64,000 nt of DNA from Macrotrachela quadricornifera (taxonomy: Eukaryota; Rotifera; Eurotatoria; Philodinida; Philodinidae). Made by a program: the position numbers and the translations under genes. Positions within the stretch are counted from its first letter, which is position 1, and every line of letters begins with the position of its first letter. The notes beneath the pieces are model-generated. The model had not been told where the DNA came from. It saw only the letters and a program-made list of their open reading frames with translations, and did not search any database. Below, piece by piece: positions 34,068-45,450 of the stretch. The stretch covers positions 965,914 through 1,029,913 of the forward strand of contig JAJEKB010020941.1 of assembly GCA_022393335.1 (NCBI GenBank). The letters are read 5' to 3'.

Positions 34068-37000
34068 TCATATTCGTTCCTTCCATGACGCGTTATTTTC
34101 GAGTATTTCTTTGATATACTGCTGTAGACTAAAATTGATTTCATCCCATGAGAGCTCCAAATCGGTGACGGTCTGCGTAAAATAGTGAGTGCATAGATGA
34201 ATACGAAGAAGATTTATGTTTAATATTACTTTGTTTTGTTCTAGAGCAAGCGCTAAACGTTGTGCTCCTTCGTCACCGATGTTATTGTCCCAAAGGTTCA
34301 ATGTAATGAGTGTCTGTATAAAATAGTGGGTACATACGTGATTAAGAAGAATATTAATGTGATTCATAATACTTTGTTTTGTTCTAAAGCAGCGGCTAAA
34401 TCTTGTGTTCCTCGTGGACCAATTCCATTAAATCGGAGGCCCAATTTGGTCAGTCTCTAAAGAAGATAGTGAGGGCATAGGTGAATAGGACATAGATTGA
34501 TGTAATGCATATTACTTTGTTTTGTTTTAAGGCATTGGCTAAATGTTGTACTCCTTCATCACGAATTTGAGTGTTCCCGAGTTCTAATGTGGTGAGTGTC
34601 TGTGTAAAATAGTGAGTGGATAGATAAATGAGGAGAAGATTGATGTGATTCATATTACTTCGTTATTTTCTAAAGCAGCAGCTAAATGATGTGCTCCTTG
34701 TGAACCAATCTGGTTGATTTCGAGATTCAAGTTAGTAAGTGTCTATGTAATATAACGACAGCATATACGAATAAGAAGAAGATTGATATAACTCATATTA
34801 CTTTGTTTTGTTTCAGAGCATTGGCTAAATGTTGTGCTGCTTCTGGACCAATTTCATTGGTCTCGAGGTTTAATATTGTGAGTGTCTATGCAAAATAGGC
34901 AGACACAGGTGAATAAGAAGAAGATAGATGAGATTCATATTACATCGTTTTGTTCTAAAGCATTGGCTAAATGTTGCGCTCCTTGTGAACCAATTTCATT
35001 GCTTCCGAGTTCTAATCTGATGAGTGTCTGTGTATAGTAGTGAGTGCATAGATGAATAAGAAGGTGGATGTAATTCATATTACTTTGTTTTGTTCTAGAG
35101 CATTGGCTAAATGTTGCGCTCCTTGTGGACCAATTTTATTGCTACTGAGGTCCAGTATTGTCAATGTCTGTATAAAATAGAAAGCGCACAGATGAATAAG
35201 AAGAAGATAGATATGACTCATATTACTTTGTTTTGTTCTAAAGCATTGGCTAAATGTTGTGCTCCTTGTGGACCAATTCGATTGCTCGCGAGTTCTAATG
35301 TAGTGAGTATCTGTGTAAAATAGGGAGCGCACAGGTGAATAAGAAGAAGATAGATGAGATTCATATTACTTTGTTTTGTTCTAAAGCATTGATTAAATAT
35401 TGTGCTCCTTCATCACCAATTTGATTGCTCGTGAGTTCTAATGTGGTGAGTGTCTGTGTAAAATAGTGAGTTCGTAAGCGAATAAGAAGAAGAATGATGT
35501 GATTCATATTACTCGATTTTCTTTTAAGGCTCTGGCTAAATGTTCCGCGCCATGCGGACCAATTTCATTCCACCCGAGGATCAATATGGTGAGTGTCTGT
35601 GAAAAATAGTGAGTATATAAATGAATAAGAAGAAGATAGACGTGAGTCACATCACTTTGTTTTGTTTTAAAGCACTGACTAAATGTTGTGCTCCTTCATC
35701 ACCAATTTGACTTTCCCAGAGATTCAATCGGGTTAGCGTCTATGTAAAACAGTCAGTGCATAGATGAATACGAAAAAGATTGATGAGGTGTATGTTACTT
35801 GGTTTTGTTCTACAGCAGCGGCTAAATATTGTGCTCCTTCAGAACCAATTGGATTGAATTGGAGGATCAATGTAGTGAGTGTCTGTGTAAAATAGGAGGT
35901 GCATACGTGATTAAGAAGAAGATTAATGTGATTCATATTACTTTGTTTTGTTGTAAAGATTTGGCTAAATGTTGTGCACCTTGTGGGCCAATTTGATTGC
36001 TGCCGAGGGACAATGTGGTGAGTGTCTGTATAAAATAGGGAATGAATAAGTGAATAAGAATAATATTGATGTGATTCATATTACTTCGTTTTGTTCTAAA
36101 GCATTGGCTAAATGTTGTGTTCCTTCGTCAGCGATTTTATTGCTCCACAAGTTCAATGTGGTGAGTGTCTGTGTAAAATAGTGAGTTCGTAGGCGAATAA
36201 GAAGAAGATTGATATGATTAATATTACTTTGTTTTGCCCTAAAGCATTACATAAATGTTGTACTCCTTGTGGACGAATTTCATTGTATGAGAGGTGCAAT
36301 GTGATGAGTGTCTGTATAAAATAGAGAATACATAGGTGAATAAGAAGAAGATTGATGTAATGCATATTACTTTGTTTTTTTTTAAGGCACTGGCTAAATG
36401 TTGTGCTCCTTCTTCACCAATTCCATTGCTTCCGAGTTCTAGTGTAGTGAGTGCCTGTACAAAATAGTGAATACTTAGATGGATAAGAAGAAGATTGATG
36501 TGAAGCATATTACTTTGTTTTCTTCTAAAGCATTGCCTAAATGTTGTGCTCCTTCATCACCGATGTCATTGAGCTCGAGGTCCAATGTGGTGAGTGTCTA
36601 TGTACAATAATGACAACGTAGGTGAATAAGAAAGCCGATGTGGTTCATATTACTTCATTTTGTTTTAAAGCAGCGGCTAAATGTCGCGCTCCTTGTGGAC
36701 CAATTGGATTGAGCGCGAGGTTCAATGTGGTCAGTGTCTGCAATATATTGGGTGCAAAGGTGAATAAAACGACTAAAGAGATGATTCGCATTACTTCGTT
36801 TTGTTCTAAAGCAGCAGCTAAATGTTGCGCTCCTTGTGGACCTATTTGATTGAATCCGAGCTTTAATGTGGTCAGTGCCTGCAAAATATTGAGTGGAAAG
36901 GTGAATAAAACGAATATAGAAGTGATTCGCCTTACTTTATTTTGTTTCAAAGCATTGGCTAAATTCTGTACCCCTTGTGAACTAATTTCATTCCTTTCGA

Positions 37001-39119
37001 GTTCTAATGTGGTGAGTGTCTGTGTATAATAGTGAGTGCATAAATGAATAAGAAGAAGGTGGATGTAATTCATATTACTTTGTTTTGTTTTAAAGCATTG
37101 CCTAAATTTTGTGCTTTTTCATCACCAATTCTACTAGATTTGAGATCCAATGTGCTGAATATCTGTTAAAAGTAGCATTCAATTATAAATTATTAAAATA
37201 TTTTGTGAATAAGATTTTAGTTAGACGAAAATTGCCAGAGAATTAAGAAGAAATTGTAAAGGTGTATTGGTCAATATAATGTTAGGAAAAGAAATTTATC
37301 TGTAATACAACACAGATCCCTACTGGTTATTGATATTAGTATAGTTGAAGTATATGAGCCAAATTATTGTTGAAATGAGTTACATAGAAATAATAGAGAT
37401 AGAGCAATATACAGTATGGTTTTTATCACAAAGTATTTTGGATCAATTTTGATAGAAGGAAAATGTGGAAAGATGTTTAGATTTGGTTAGTTCTTGAAAA
37501 TAGATAGAAACATAATAGAAGATTTTGTCTTAGAAAGGAATTGGCTACAATGCTGCAAGCGAAAGAAAATTTCTTCACGAAATAGGCGAACTTCGATGAG
37601 CTAGATCGCGTGGTTAGCAAGTTTCTCATTCTATTTTTTATGAAAACTTATGGACTTTTCGGTTGATAATAGTTATATGAGTGTAGACCTTAGAGTATTT
37701 GTGGCGATGAGTTACATAATATATTAAAATAAGCGAACTTTTTGGCCTCATTTTCCTGATGACTTACATTCACAATGGAGGTGTTTCAAATGAAAGCTCT
37801 TACTGTCAAAGTAATAAGATTAAAATATTAGGAGCTCTTGGCTTGCCTAGAGGGAGATATTTTAATTTTACGGTATGTGAAATTTAGGTGTACAAATGGA
37901 TCACAGAAGATTTTCTCCACTATTATATGGACGAAACAAAGTGTTGTTTTGGTCGATTATGGAGTTTGTAGGAATCCTCTTTTATATGGCCTGAACAACA
38001 TCATATTTTTATTCTTATAATAGTGGAGAAAACCTTCTCTGATCCATTTGTACACTTAAATTTCACATATCGTAATATTAAAATATCTCCCTCTAAACAA
38101 GCCAAGAGCTCCTAATATTTTAACCTTATCAGTTTGACGATGAGAACTTTCATTTTATGTAAATAAATCTAGGTTTATCGCTTATCACTTGAAACACCTC
38201 CATTGTAAGTTGGAAATCATTCCTGAGGCGGGAAGAAGGCTTAAACGTTTAAAATTAATTGATTGAAGATTTAACAAGATTTAGTTTTTTGAGTAATGAA
38301 TGATAATCAACATTAATTGAGATATTCGAAAGAATTGAGTATATGTTTAGTTTGACAACATCTTCCACTTCAATCTGATTATTTAGTTTTCTTGTTATTG
38401 GAAATAATCGAAATCATTATATTCCTCAGAATATAGTATATTATTATAGAGGTGTTTCAGCTCCATTTTATAATAAAAGTTCTTAAGAAAAAAAATTATT
38501 TTGGATATGTATTAAAGCAGATGGAATTAATACAGTCAAGCAAAAAGACCGAGGAAGAAATTTTTAGCCTGTTGCGAACTATCAAAGTGCCTAATTTTAT
38601 AATTTTCAATTTTTACTTCAGCTTATAATAGTTGCTTACATAGTAGAACATGTATAGTATGATGAGTTATTTTCTACAATCTAGTGTGAACAAAAACGCA
38701 TACAAAGAAGTTATTATAAGTCATTTCATACATGATATTTTCCTTTTGTTTACTATTAAAAAGAATAACTCTAATACTTTCAAGAGGTGTCTTGATTCTG
38801 CTTGTTTTATAGATAGAAAACAGTTAAGTATACGATACTCTCCAATGAAATCTATCTGTTGAAAGTAGGAATGAAAAGTTTGAAGGAAAATAGTACATCG
38901 AGAAAAAACAATAACATTATTTGAAAGATGATAAAAATATGATTATATCATAGAAATAAAGATTACCTGGTATCGATGGTATGTATCTGTTATGTCATTA
39001 AGTCTTTTGCAGACATTACGACACGACAGTAGAATTGTTACTCGATCGAGATGGCTGAGAATTCTATAAACCAACTCAATTGGTAGTGTATGAAATGATA
39101 AAGTCATTTTGTCCGACAT
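34068..39119 (-). CDS. F-box protein with 21 single-exon leucine-rich repeats
   Basis: Exon 1 (38967-39119) encodes 51 residues with an F-box (LPIELVYRILSHLDRVTILL...CKRLNDI). After a 1.8-kb intron come 21 exons of exactly 84 nt, all phase 0. Their low ends are 37079, 36936, 36795, 36654, 36514, 36371, 36228, 36085, 35942, 35799, 35656, 35513, 35370, 35227, 35084, 34944, 34802, 34659, 34516, 34373 and 34230. A terminal 105-nt exon (34068-34172) ends in TGA. Each 84-nt exon encodes one 28-residue ribonuclease-inhibitor-type LRR of the form TLTTLELxxNxIGxxGAQHL. I found no in-frame stop or frameshift, giving about 673 residues. F-box proteins act as substrate receptors of SCF ubiquitin ligases; the LRR arc would bind the target. 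That function is inferred from family architecture. The link across the large first intron is phase-compatible but unproven. Confidence 0.8.
34173..37162 (-). repeat. Tandem array of 84-nt LRR exon plus about 59-nt intron
   Basis: The repeating unit is 143 bp. Fifteen of the 21 introns between LRR exons (counting the one before the terminal exon) are exactly 59 nt and the others 56-58 nt. All start GTAATATG or a close variant (one GTGATG, one GTATTATG) and end in a tattttacacag-like acceptor. Intron sequences are homologous from unit to unit (ATGAATCACATCAATCTT is recurrent), so the array grew by duplicating exon and intron together. Confidence 0.9.
37772..38206. mobile_element. MITE inside intron 1 of the F-box-LRR gene
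   Basis: ACAATGGAGGTGTTTCAA at 37772 is mirrored by TTGAAACACCTCCATTGT ending at 38206. The inverted similarity continues inward (TTAGGAGCTCTTGGCTTG, TGGATCACAGAAGATTTTCT) to a centre near 37930-38000. No ORF of its own. Its presence helps explain the unusual size of the intron. Confidence 0.8.
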
Positions 39120-40100
39120 TGATGCTAATTTCTTCGAATTGTGTGTACTATCTAAAATAGTCTGTTTCTTTTTGAATGTTAGTTTTTATACGTTGTGTTA
39201 TAAAATTTGTTTTGAAAGTACAAGTTTTTCTTCATATGTAGAAATGCAAAAAATGTTAGAGACACCGTGACATTTAAAGGCTATATAAAAGCAATTACAT
39301 ATTGCGTTTTTTTACATTTCTTTTTTGACTTAAGCCTATCACAAATCTATTCAAAGAGAAATCCAAGGAATAGCTTTACGCACAGTGGTAAGCTATAAGA
39401 CAAATGCTATCAATAAAGTTGTCAGTTAAAAAAAAGTAGTGTTACTGTTCGAGTTCAGTCTTTCAATTTCTCCTCAAACATAATGTTTTCGTTTTTGAAT
39501 AATATTATCATTTATAAAACAATTAATACTCACAAGAATAATGATCACATTAAATAATATGACAAGGATATTATAGAATTTCGATATCTATTCTAAACTA
39601 TAACATCAAGAGTTTGATATAGTTGCGATTCAAAAATGCTCGATTTTTACCTATTTCTCATTTTTCCATCAGAAATGTGCCATTTATTGTTTCATGTTCA
39701 TAATATCGAAACTATTGCTCCGTTATTTAAACAAGAATCGTGCAAAAAATGAGATTTTCACAATACCGTTGCATTTATCCTGCTTACTGCGCAATACTTT
39801 TGAGAAAAAAGAATGATATTGGAACCACTATCAAAACTCAACTACTGTCCACTTGTTGTTTAGTGATATTTCACGAATGACTCATTGAAGTTTAAGGTCT
39901 ACCCTCTTTTAGATAAGTCAATTTTTGTCAGAAAAATCAAAATTGAGATAAATGTATAGTAAAATTGTTCGTTGTCTGGTCTTCAGTAAAAGATGCAAAT
40001 TTTTTCTCGGTATCTTAATTTTCACAAAAATGTTTCAAGATTTCTGCATTCCTCTATTCAAAAAATAAGCGATTTTATGAAAGGTCAAAAAAATCAGTTT
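39120..40100. other. Upstream region of the F-box-LRR gene
   Basis: AT-rich sequence preceding the minus-strand start at 39119. No further exon, promoter motif or repeat could be supported. Confidence 0.4.
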
Positions 40101-40104
40101 GGTT

Positions 40105-41701
40105 CTTTCTTTTCGAAGATTCGCGGGGTATGACGGGCACGGAGCAGAAGATCTACGGGGCGGGTGAGCGATGGAAAAACCTGTTGAAAACAGAGTTGTC
40201 TTCATCTTTTTCAAAATCTCAACACATATGTTCATCTCAACTTGTGTAAACACAAAGCAAGTGGTGTATTTGCTTACGGAAGGTGAAATCTCAGCAACTA
40301 TCATGACTAAATTAACTTTGACATCATAAAAATGCAAAATTACCAAAATTTATAAATCATACAGGATGATATACCTATTTTTACTAATTAGTTTTCATCA
40401 ATCTATTGTATTTCTATAAAACGTCAGAAACGTTTTTTATTTCTATATGATTAGATAGAACGTTGATTGCTCTATCCAATGGTATAGTTTTCATTTGATT
40501 TATTTTATGTATTAGTTATAAAAAATGAGTAAAATTTCACGAAGTAGGCAAAGAAAAATTTTTTTTCTATGGAATTTCAAGATATTTCCTTCAAGTAATT
40601 CGAGTACTTATATTGTATTGAACAAATGAATATATTTCGTTTTTACATAGTTCAATAGAGAAATGTATTCTCTATCGAACTATATATTTTTTAGAAACTG
40701 ATTTTCCTAAATTTTATTTGAAGACAATATAATGTATACGAGAAGAAATGAATAGTAACAATATCTTTAGCTTTTGACTAATACACCTATTATTAATTAT
40801 TCGTGACATAAAGGCTTCAAAATGAAATTCAATGGTAGATGGTATAGGTAGTAGATTCTTGATAATGATAACTTAGATTGTCGAAACGTCGAAATTCTTC
40901 CGAAAATCGTCAAAAACTAAAGATTTTGTCACTATTCATTTCTTGTCGTATAAATTTATTTTCCACTTTGACTGGAAATTTAGTGAATGTTTAACAATTT
41001 TTTTGCACAAAAAATTCATTTATTTGTCTTTATCGAGTAAATTACAGGATGGTTTAGCTATTTTCACCAGTTTTATTTTCATTAATATAAAAAAACGAAA
41101 AAAAAATTACAATTTCAAACAATGTTTTAAGTGAAAGCCATGAGTCTTATGTGTAAAATATACATCATCTTGTAAATGAACTGTTATCAAAAAAAGTTGC
41201 TAAACATTCACTAAATTTTCAATCAAAGTGGACAATAAGTTTCTAAAAAATATATAGTTCGATAGAGAATACATTTCTCTATTGAACTATGTAAAAACGA
41301 AATATATTCATTTGTTCAATACATTATAAGTACTCGAATTACTTGAAGGAAATATCTTGAAATTCCATAGAAAAAAAATTTTTCTTTGCCTACTTCGTGA
41401 AATTTTACTCATTTTTTAAAACTAATACATAAAATAAATCAAATGAAAACTATACCATTGGATAGAGCAATCAACGTTCTATCTAATCATATAGAAATAA
41501 AAAACGTTTCTGACGTTTTATAGAAATGCAATAGATTGGCAAAAACTGGTAAAGATAGGTAAATCATCCTGTATAATTTCATAACGGAGCGGGACAGGGC
41601 TTCTTTTTAAAAAGTTCTCGGGGCTCTGCAAGTCACGAAGCTGGACGATCACGGGCCAGGGCGTGGCGGGGGTGTAAAAATCTGTGCCCCGTGCAGCTCT
41701 G
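40105..41701. mobile_element. GC-rich word-repeat element split by a MITE (probable)
   Basis: Two GC-rich patches (about 40115-40180 and 41580-41701) in AT-rich surroundings carry CGGGGC, CGGGCAC and GGGCGGG words. The right patch ends GTGCCCCGTGCAGCTCTG, which read outward is CAGAGCTGCACGGGGC, a hAT-like terminus. The MITE 40362-41571 lies between them, as if inserted. The left terminus was not found, so the call is tentative. Confidence 0.35.
40362..41571. mobile_element. 1.2-kb MITE, TIR CAGGATGAT, TA flanked
   Basis: The ends CAGGATGATATACC and, in reverse complement, CAGGATGATTTACC are flanked by TA (40360-40361 and 41572-41573). Inverted arms of about 340 bp are highly similar (ATTTCACGAAGTAGGCAAAG; AATAGAGAAATGTATTCTCT). 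The centre (40720-41225) contains further, weaker inverted pairs. No transposase. Probable Tc1/mariner relative. Confidence 0.88.
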
Positions 41702-41709
41702 GTATCTTC

Positions 41710-43180
41710 TACACCATTTTGTACCAGTGCAGTATGGTGTCAAATATGCTTTTTTTAATTTGAAAGCTCGTGTTTAAAGGCTCGCGTACCTTCTTAAAAT
41801 AAGCCCTTTTATTATTATATAAGAAGCCATCTCTATGGAAAAAGCACAATTTTTTAGGGTGTTTTGAGTAATTCAACTTATCATCTCTTTTCTTCGTTTA
41901 AACAATAAGAATTTAGAAAAAAAAGTGCTACAAGGTAGGCTAGCCCCAGAGACAAGGTTTTAAACAGAAAAAAAGGCTATACATACATATATATATATAT
42001 ATATAGTTGTTTGCTTCATATCTCTGTCAAATGTCAGAATATCGAGCTGACAATTTTACCACAGGCTCCTCACGCCAGTGTCAACAAACCCTGAAAATTT
42101 CGCCTTTTTAGCGTGTGTTTGAATTGAAAACGATCTGTAAGAGAAAAGAGAGGTAACCTTAAAATAAGTTCTTTTCGTAACGCCATTATACGGATATTGA
42201 TCAAGGACTATTTTGAGAATAACTTCATCTAGATAAAACGTTAAAACTTTCTTCGATTTCTCAAAGAATGTAATGTAGAAAATTGCAATTAAAGCTTACT
42301 AAATACCTGTTACTGATATGAAGAAACGATCTTCAAAACAATGAAGTATATTTTCTAACATTTTGGGATCTACTCTACAAAGTGATGTAAACATTTATTT
42401 TAAATACTGAAATAAATACTTAATATGTCAGAAATATCGCAATACATAGAAAAATCGATATATAGATAATTAAATACACTTACGACGAAAATTAACAATA
42501 GAATATATTGAAATTTCTTTTTATGTATGTTAGATACAAGTTATCTTACTTATATATATTTATTGAAGTTACTTGGTTTTTTCCAAGTAATGTTTATTTA
42601 TGGAAATCAATCAACCGTGCTATTTCATACACATGTGGACGAGATAGATGTGAATGAATAATTTTTACATACATTTTTTTCGTCACGATACACTATACAG
42701 CTTTGTCTTTTCTTTCGATTCTTTGCTCGATGTTAGAAAAAAAACCAAATACGTATATAGAGTGGGCCATAAATAACAGAGGGATAAAAAATTAAAATGT
42801 GTCTACTCCGACTCAATGAAATGGACTGATTTTTTGATTGCTAATAGAATTATATTCAAAATTTCTTTTCATACGAATAATATAAGAAAATGCTTCTATT
42901 AAGTGTTATTAATGATCTCAATGAAGAAATTTTATTTATTACCAAGGAGTTATTATGAAGAAGCGTTTTCCTGCTGGTTAGAAAATTGAATAAAAAAACC
43001 GTCAGAAATCATGTGAGAAAAATTGATAATGCATAGCTCGATGCATCTTCATCTCCTCTTTTCAACGGCGAAAACAGCAGTTCTCTATCTTGTTTCTATC
43101 AAAAGTTATTCTAAAAATATTCACAAACATTCATGTTTATGCTACTAGCATATATGCGACAAAAACAAATTTTATCGAAG
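41710..43180. other. Intergenic, no gene recognised
   Basis: Includes an AT dinucleotide run at 41980-42004 and, at 42760, a TATAGAGTGGGCCATAAATA sequence resembling a lone mariner-type terminus without a partner. No gene seen. Confidence 0.45.
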
Positions 43181-43189
43181 TTTTATTAT

Positions 43190-43327
43190 TATGCTAATCA
43201 TTTAATAGTGACCAAATAGCATAGAAAAATAGAGCGAAACACGCTCTATCTATTGGTAAAAAAAGAAATTTTTTTACACCTCTCCTTAAGAAAAAAGTAC
43301 TTTCCTCACTACTTTGGTATGTCCTAA
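43190..43327. mobile_element. Right-end fragment of the mariner-type MITE family
   Basis: AGCATAGAAAAATAGAGCGA, CTCTATCT and then CTCACTACTTTGGTATGTCC match the right arms of the elements at 369-1349 and 52297-53240. No left end is present, so this is a truncated copy. Confidence 0.7.
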
Positions 43328-43740
43328 CAATGGAACGGTTTGTATTGATAAGCGAGGTGGACGACCATTTGGGGTGCAAATGGTCACCATCACTCAGAAA
43401 CTAATAAATCTAAAATATGAGCTGCTGATGGCTACTCTCGACAGATATATTCAATTTTTAAGTTCTGCATTAATTGAGTATAAAACGTTTTATAATATGA
43501 AATATTCACATCAGCTTTTAATATAATCATCAAATTTGTTAGGAATTGAGTTTTGAAAATCGAGATGAGTCTTATTAACACCATCTAGGCTACTCTATAT
43601 ACGTTCTCTTATGAATTTTAAGAATGTAGAGAAGAAGATATATCGAGTATTACATATGAAAATTCCTCATTCATCAATAGTTTCAACTTTATTTTACAAT
43701 AAGTTGATAAGCTATACAAAATAATATTTCATAAGATCTA

Positions 43741-45415
43741 TTATAAATGGAGATGAGGATCTCCAATCAAATGATAATAACAAAGAGATTTTCTGCACCA
43801 GACGCTAGTTAGAAGAGTCCGTTCTTCACAACGAGTAGCTGAACAATAAAGATCATAAAATTTAAAACAAATTTCCTTCGATTTTCTTATTTCACCAACT
43901 ATTTTATCAAGTATTTTAGCTTGCACAAATCCAGACTTGATGAGGTCTTTAAATTGTGGAGCAGATAATTGATTGTAAATAATAGAATGCATATTAATAA
44001 AATATTGACGATCGTTCAAGCTCATTTCTGTTCGATTTTCTCATGAAAAAATCACCATGAACGAAATAATGATAGATCTTGCGGTTGAATATGACCAGCA
44101 GATCCTTGAGGAAAAATTAATAATTGCCTGTCTTGATGTGGAAATACTGCTCTAAATTTTTTTAGATCAGTTTGAGTTGTCCAACAATCAAGGAAAAGAA
44201 GGAATTTTCTATTAACCAAAGGACGTAGAACTTCATTTAAAAATATGCGATGTTTTTCATCACTACTTTTTCCAGATTTTGAAGCTTGTACGACAACATT
44301 TGGTGGTACAATTAGATCCTTCTGTACCCTCGTACCGAATTTATTTTCTTTTTCTTGGAAAATAAGAAAGAATTTATCTAATAATTGATCGTCAGCTGAT
44401 GTAACCGGCTGTAATGTGTAAGAATATGTTACATTATTTTTTCTCTTAACAGCAACTTCTGTTGTTCTTTCACTAGTAAAGGAAAGAGTTCTTGGAAATA
44501 TATATTCTTTTTGAAATGAATAATGGTCACTGTTTAAAATTGATGAGGCGAATAATTCAAGATAAGAAATCTTTGACTTCTGTTCCAGTCGTGAGCATCT
44601 ACTATATATATATATATATGTTACATTATGACTAATAGATTGGAATGTTACGTAAATATTGACAAACCTTTCAAACTACAAATTTTTCTTCTTGAAGAAA
44701 TTTGTGTGACAAGTTTGTTGTACCTCCTTGATGAAATCCGGTGTTCTCTTTTGAATATCGTAATAAATGATCCACTTGCTTTGAAATTATCTCAACCGAG
44801 TTCTCTTGCTTTTTGAACTGCAAAAATTTCTAGGTCATTATGATGAACTGCTTCTTTTTCGATTGTCTGTTTCATGTAGAATTCATTTCACATAAAATCT
44901 TTGATTTTTTTAAACTTTTCTGATTTTGTACCGTTCGTTTTAATATATTCCCTGACTCTTGTAATATAATACATATATTTGACTTTTCGAAATCTATTTT
45001 TGATACTTGCAAATGTATAATTTGGATGTTCATCAACTCATTCTATTATATCTTCCATCTCTTCTAATGTAAAATTATTCCGAATATTCAAGTATTGATT
45101 ATCATCATAATCGTCCATATTCTGTTATTCATCATGGAAATCGAGGGTTTCATAAGTGTGTAATTCATTAAAGTAGCTATCTTTGAATGTCTTTAAAATT
45201 TCGAGTAACTGTTGTGAAGCCAAAATTTCATCATCACTTATTGGTGAGTTTTCAGAATAAAATTCCACTTGTGTCAAATGAAGAACATGTTTCGCAATGT
45301 TCATCAAATTCATTTTGTTAATCGATGATGTCAATTTTTCAAATTTTGGTCGTGATAGAAAATGAGAAAGAACGTTATATTGAATACGCATTTGATTGAA
45401 AATTACGATTGCCAA
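43741..45415 (-). pseudogene. Pogo/Tigger-like (DDE_1) transposase pseudogene
   Basis: On the minus strand, blocks in order are an N-terminal region from 45415 (MAIVIFNQMRIQYNVL), a basic segment with IYTFASIKNRFRKVKY-like content, a CENPB-type HTH-like stretch (KARELG, FKASGSFITIFKREHRI), the core with LLFLDCWTTQTDLKKF, and LIFPQGSAGHIQPQDLSLF, which corresponds to the G-x-x-x-x-IQPLD motif of DDE_1 proteins. It ends with a Cys-containing tail (SVWCRKSLCYYH). Several stops and a frameshift near 44030 show decay. Terminal repeats were not located. Confidence 0.6.
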
Positions 45416-45450
45416 TCATAAAGGAATATATTTAAAAGAGTGTTCATATA

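Noticed and set aside
34381..34456. Suspected single-base frameshift in one LRR exon
   Set aside because: On recounting, the exon 34373-34456 is exactly 84 nt with an in-frame LRR, so the array remains open.
36622..36849. Plus-strand ORFs across the LRR array
   Set aside because: They are antisense shadows of the 84-nt LRR exons on the minus strand.
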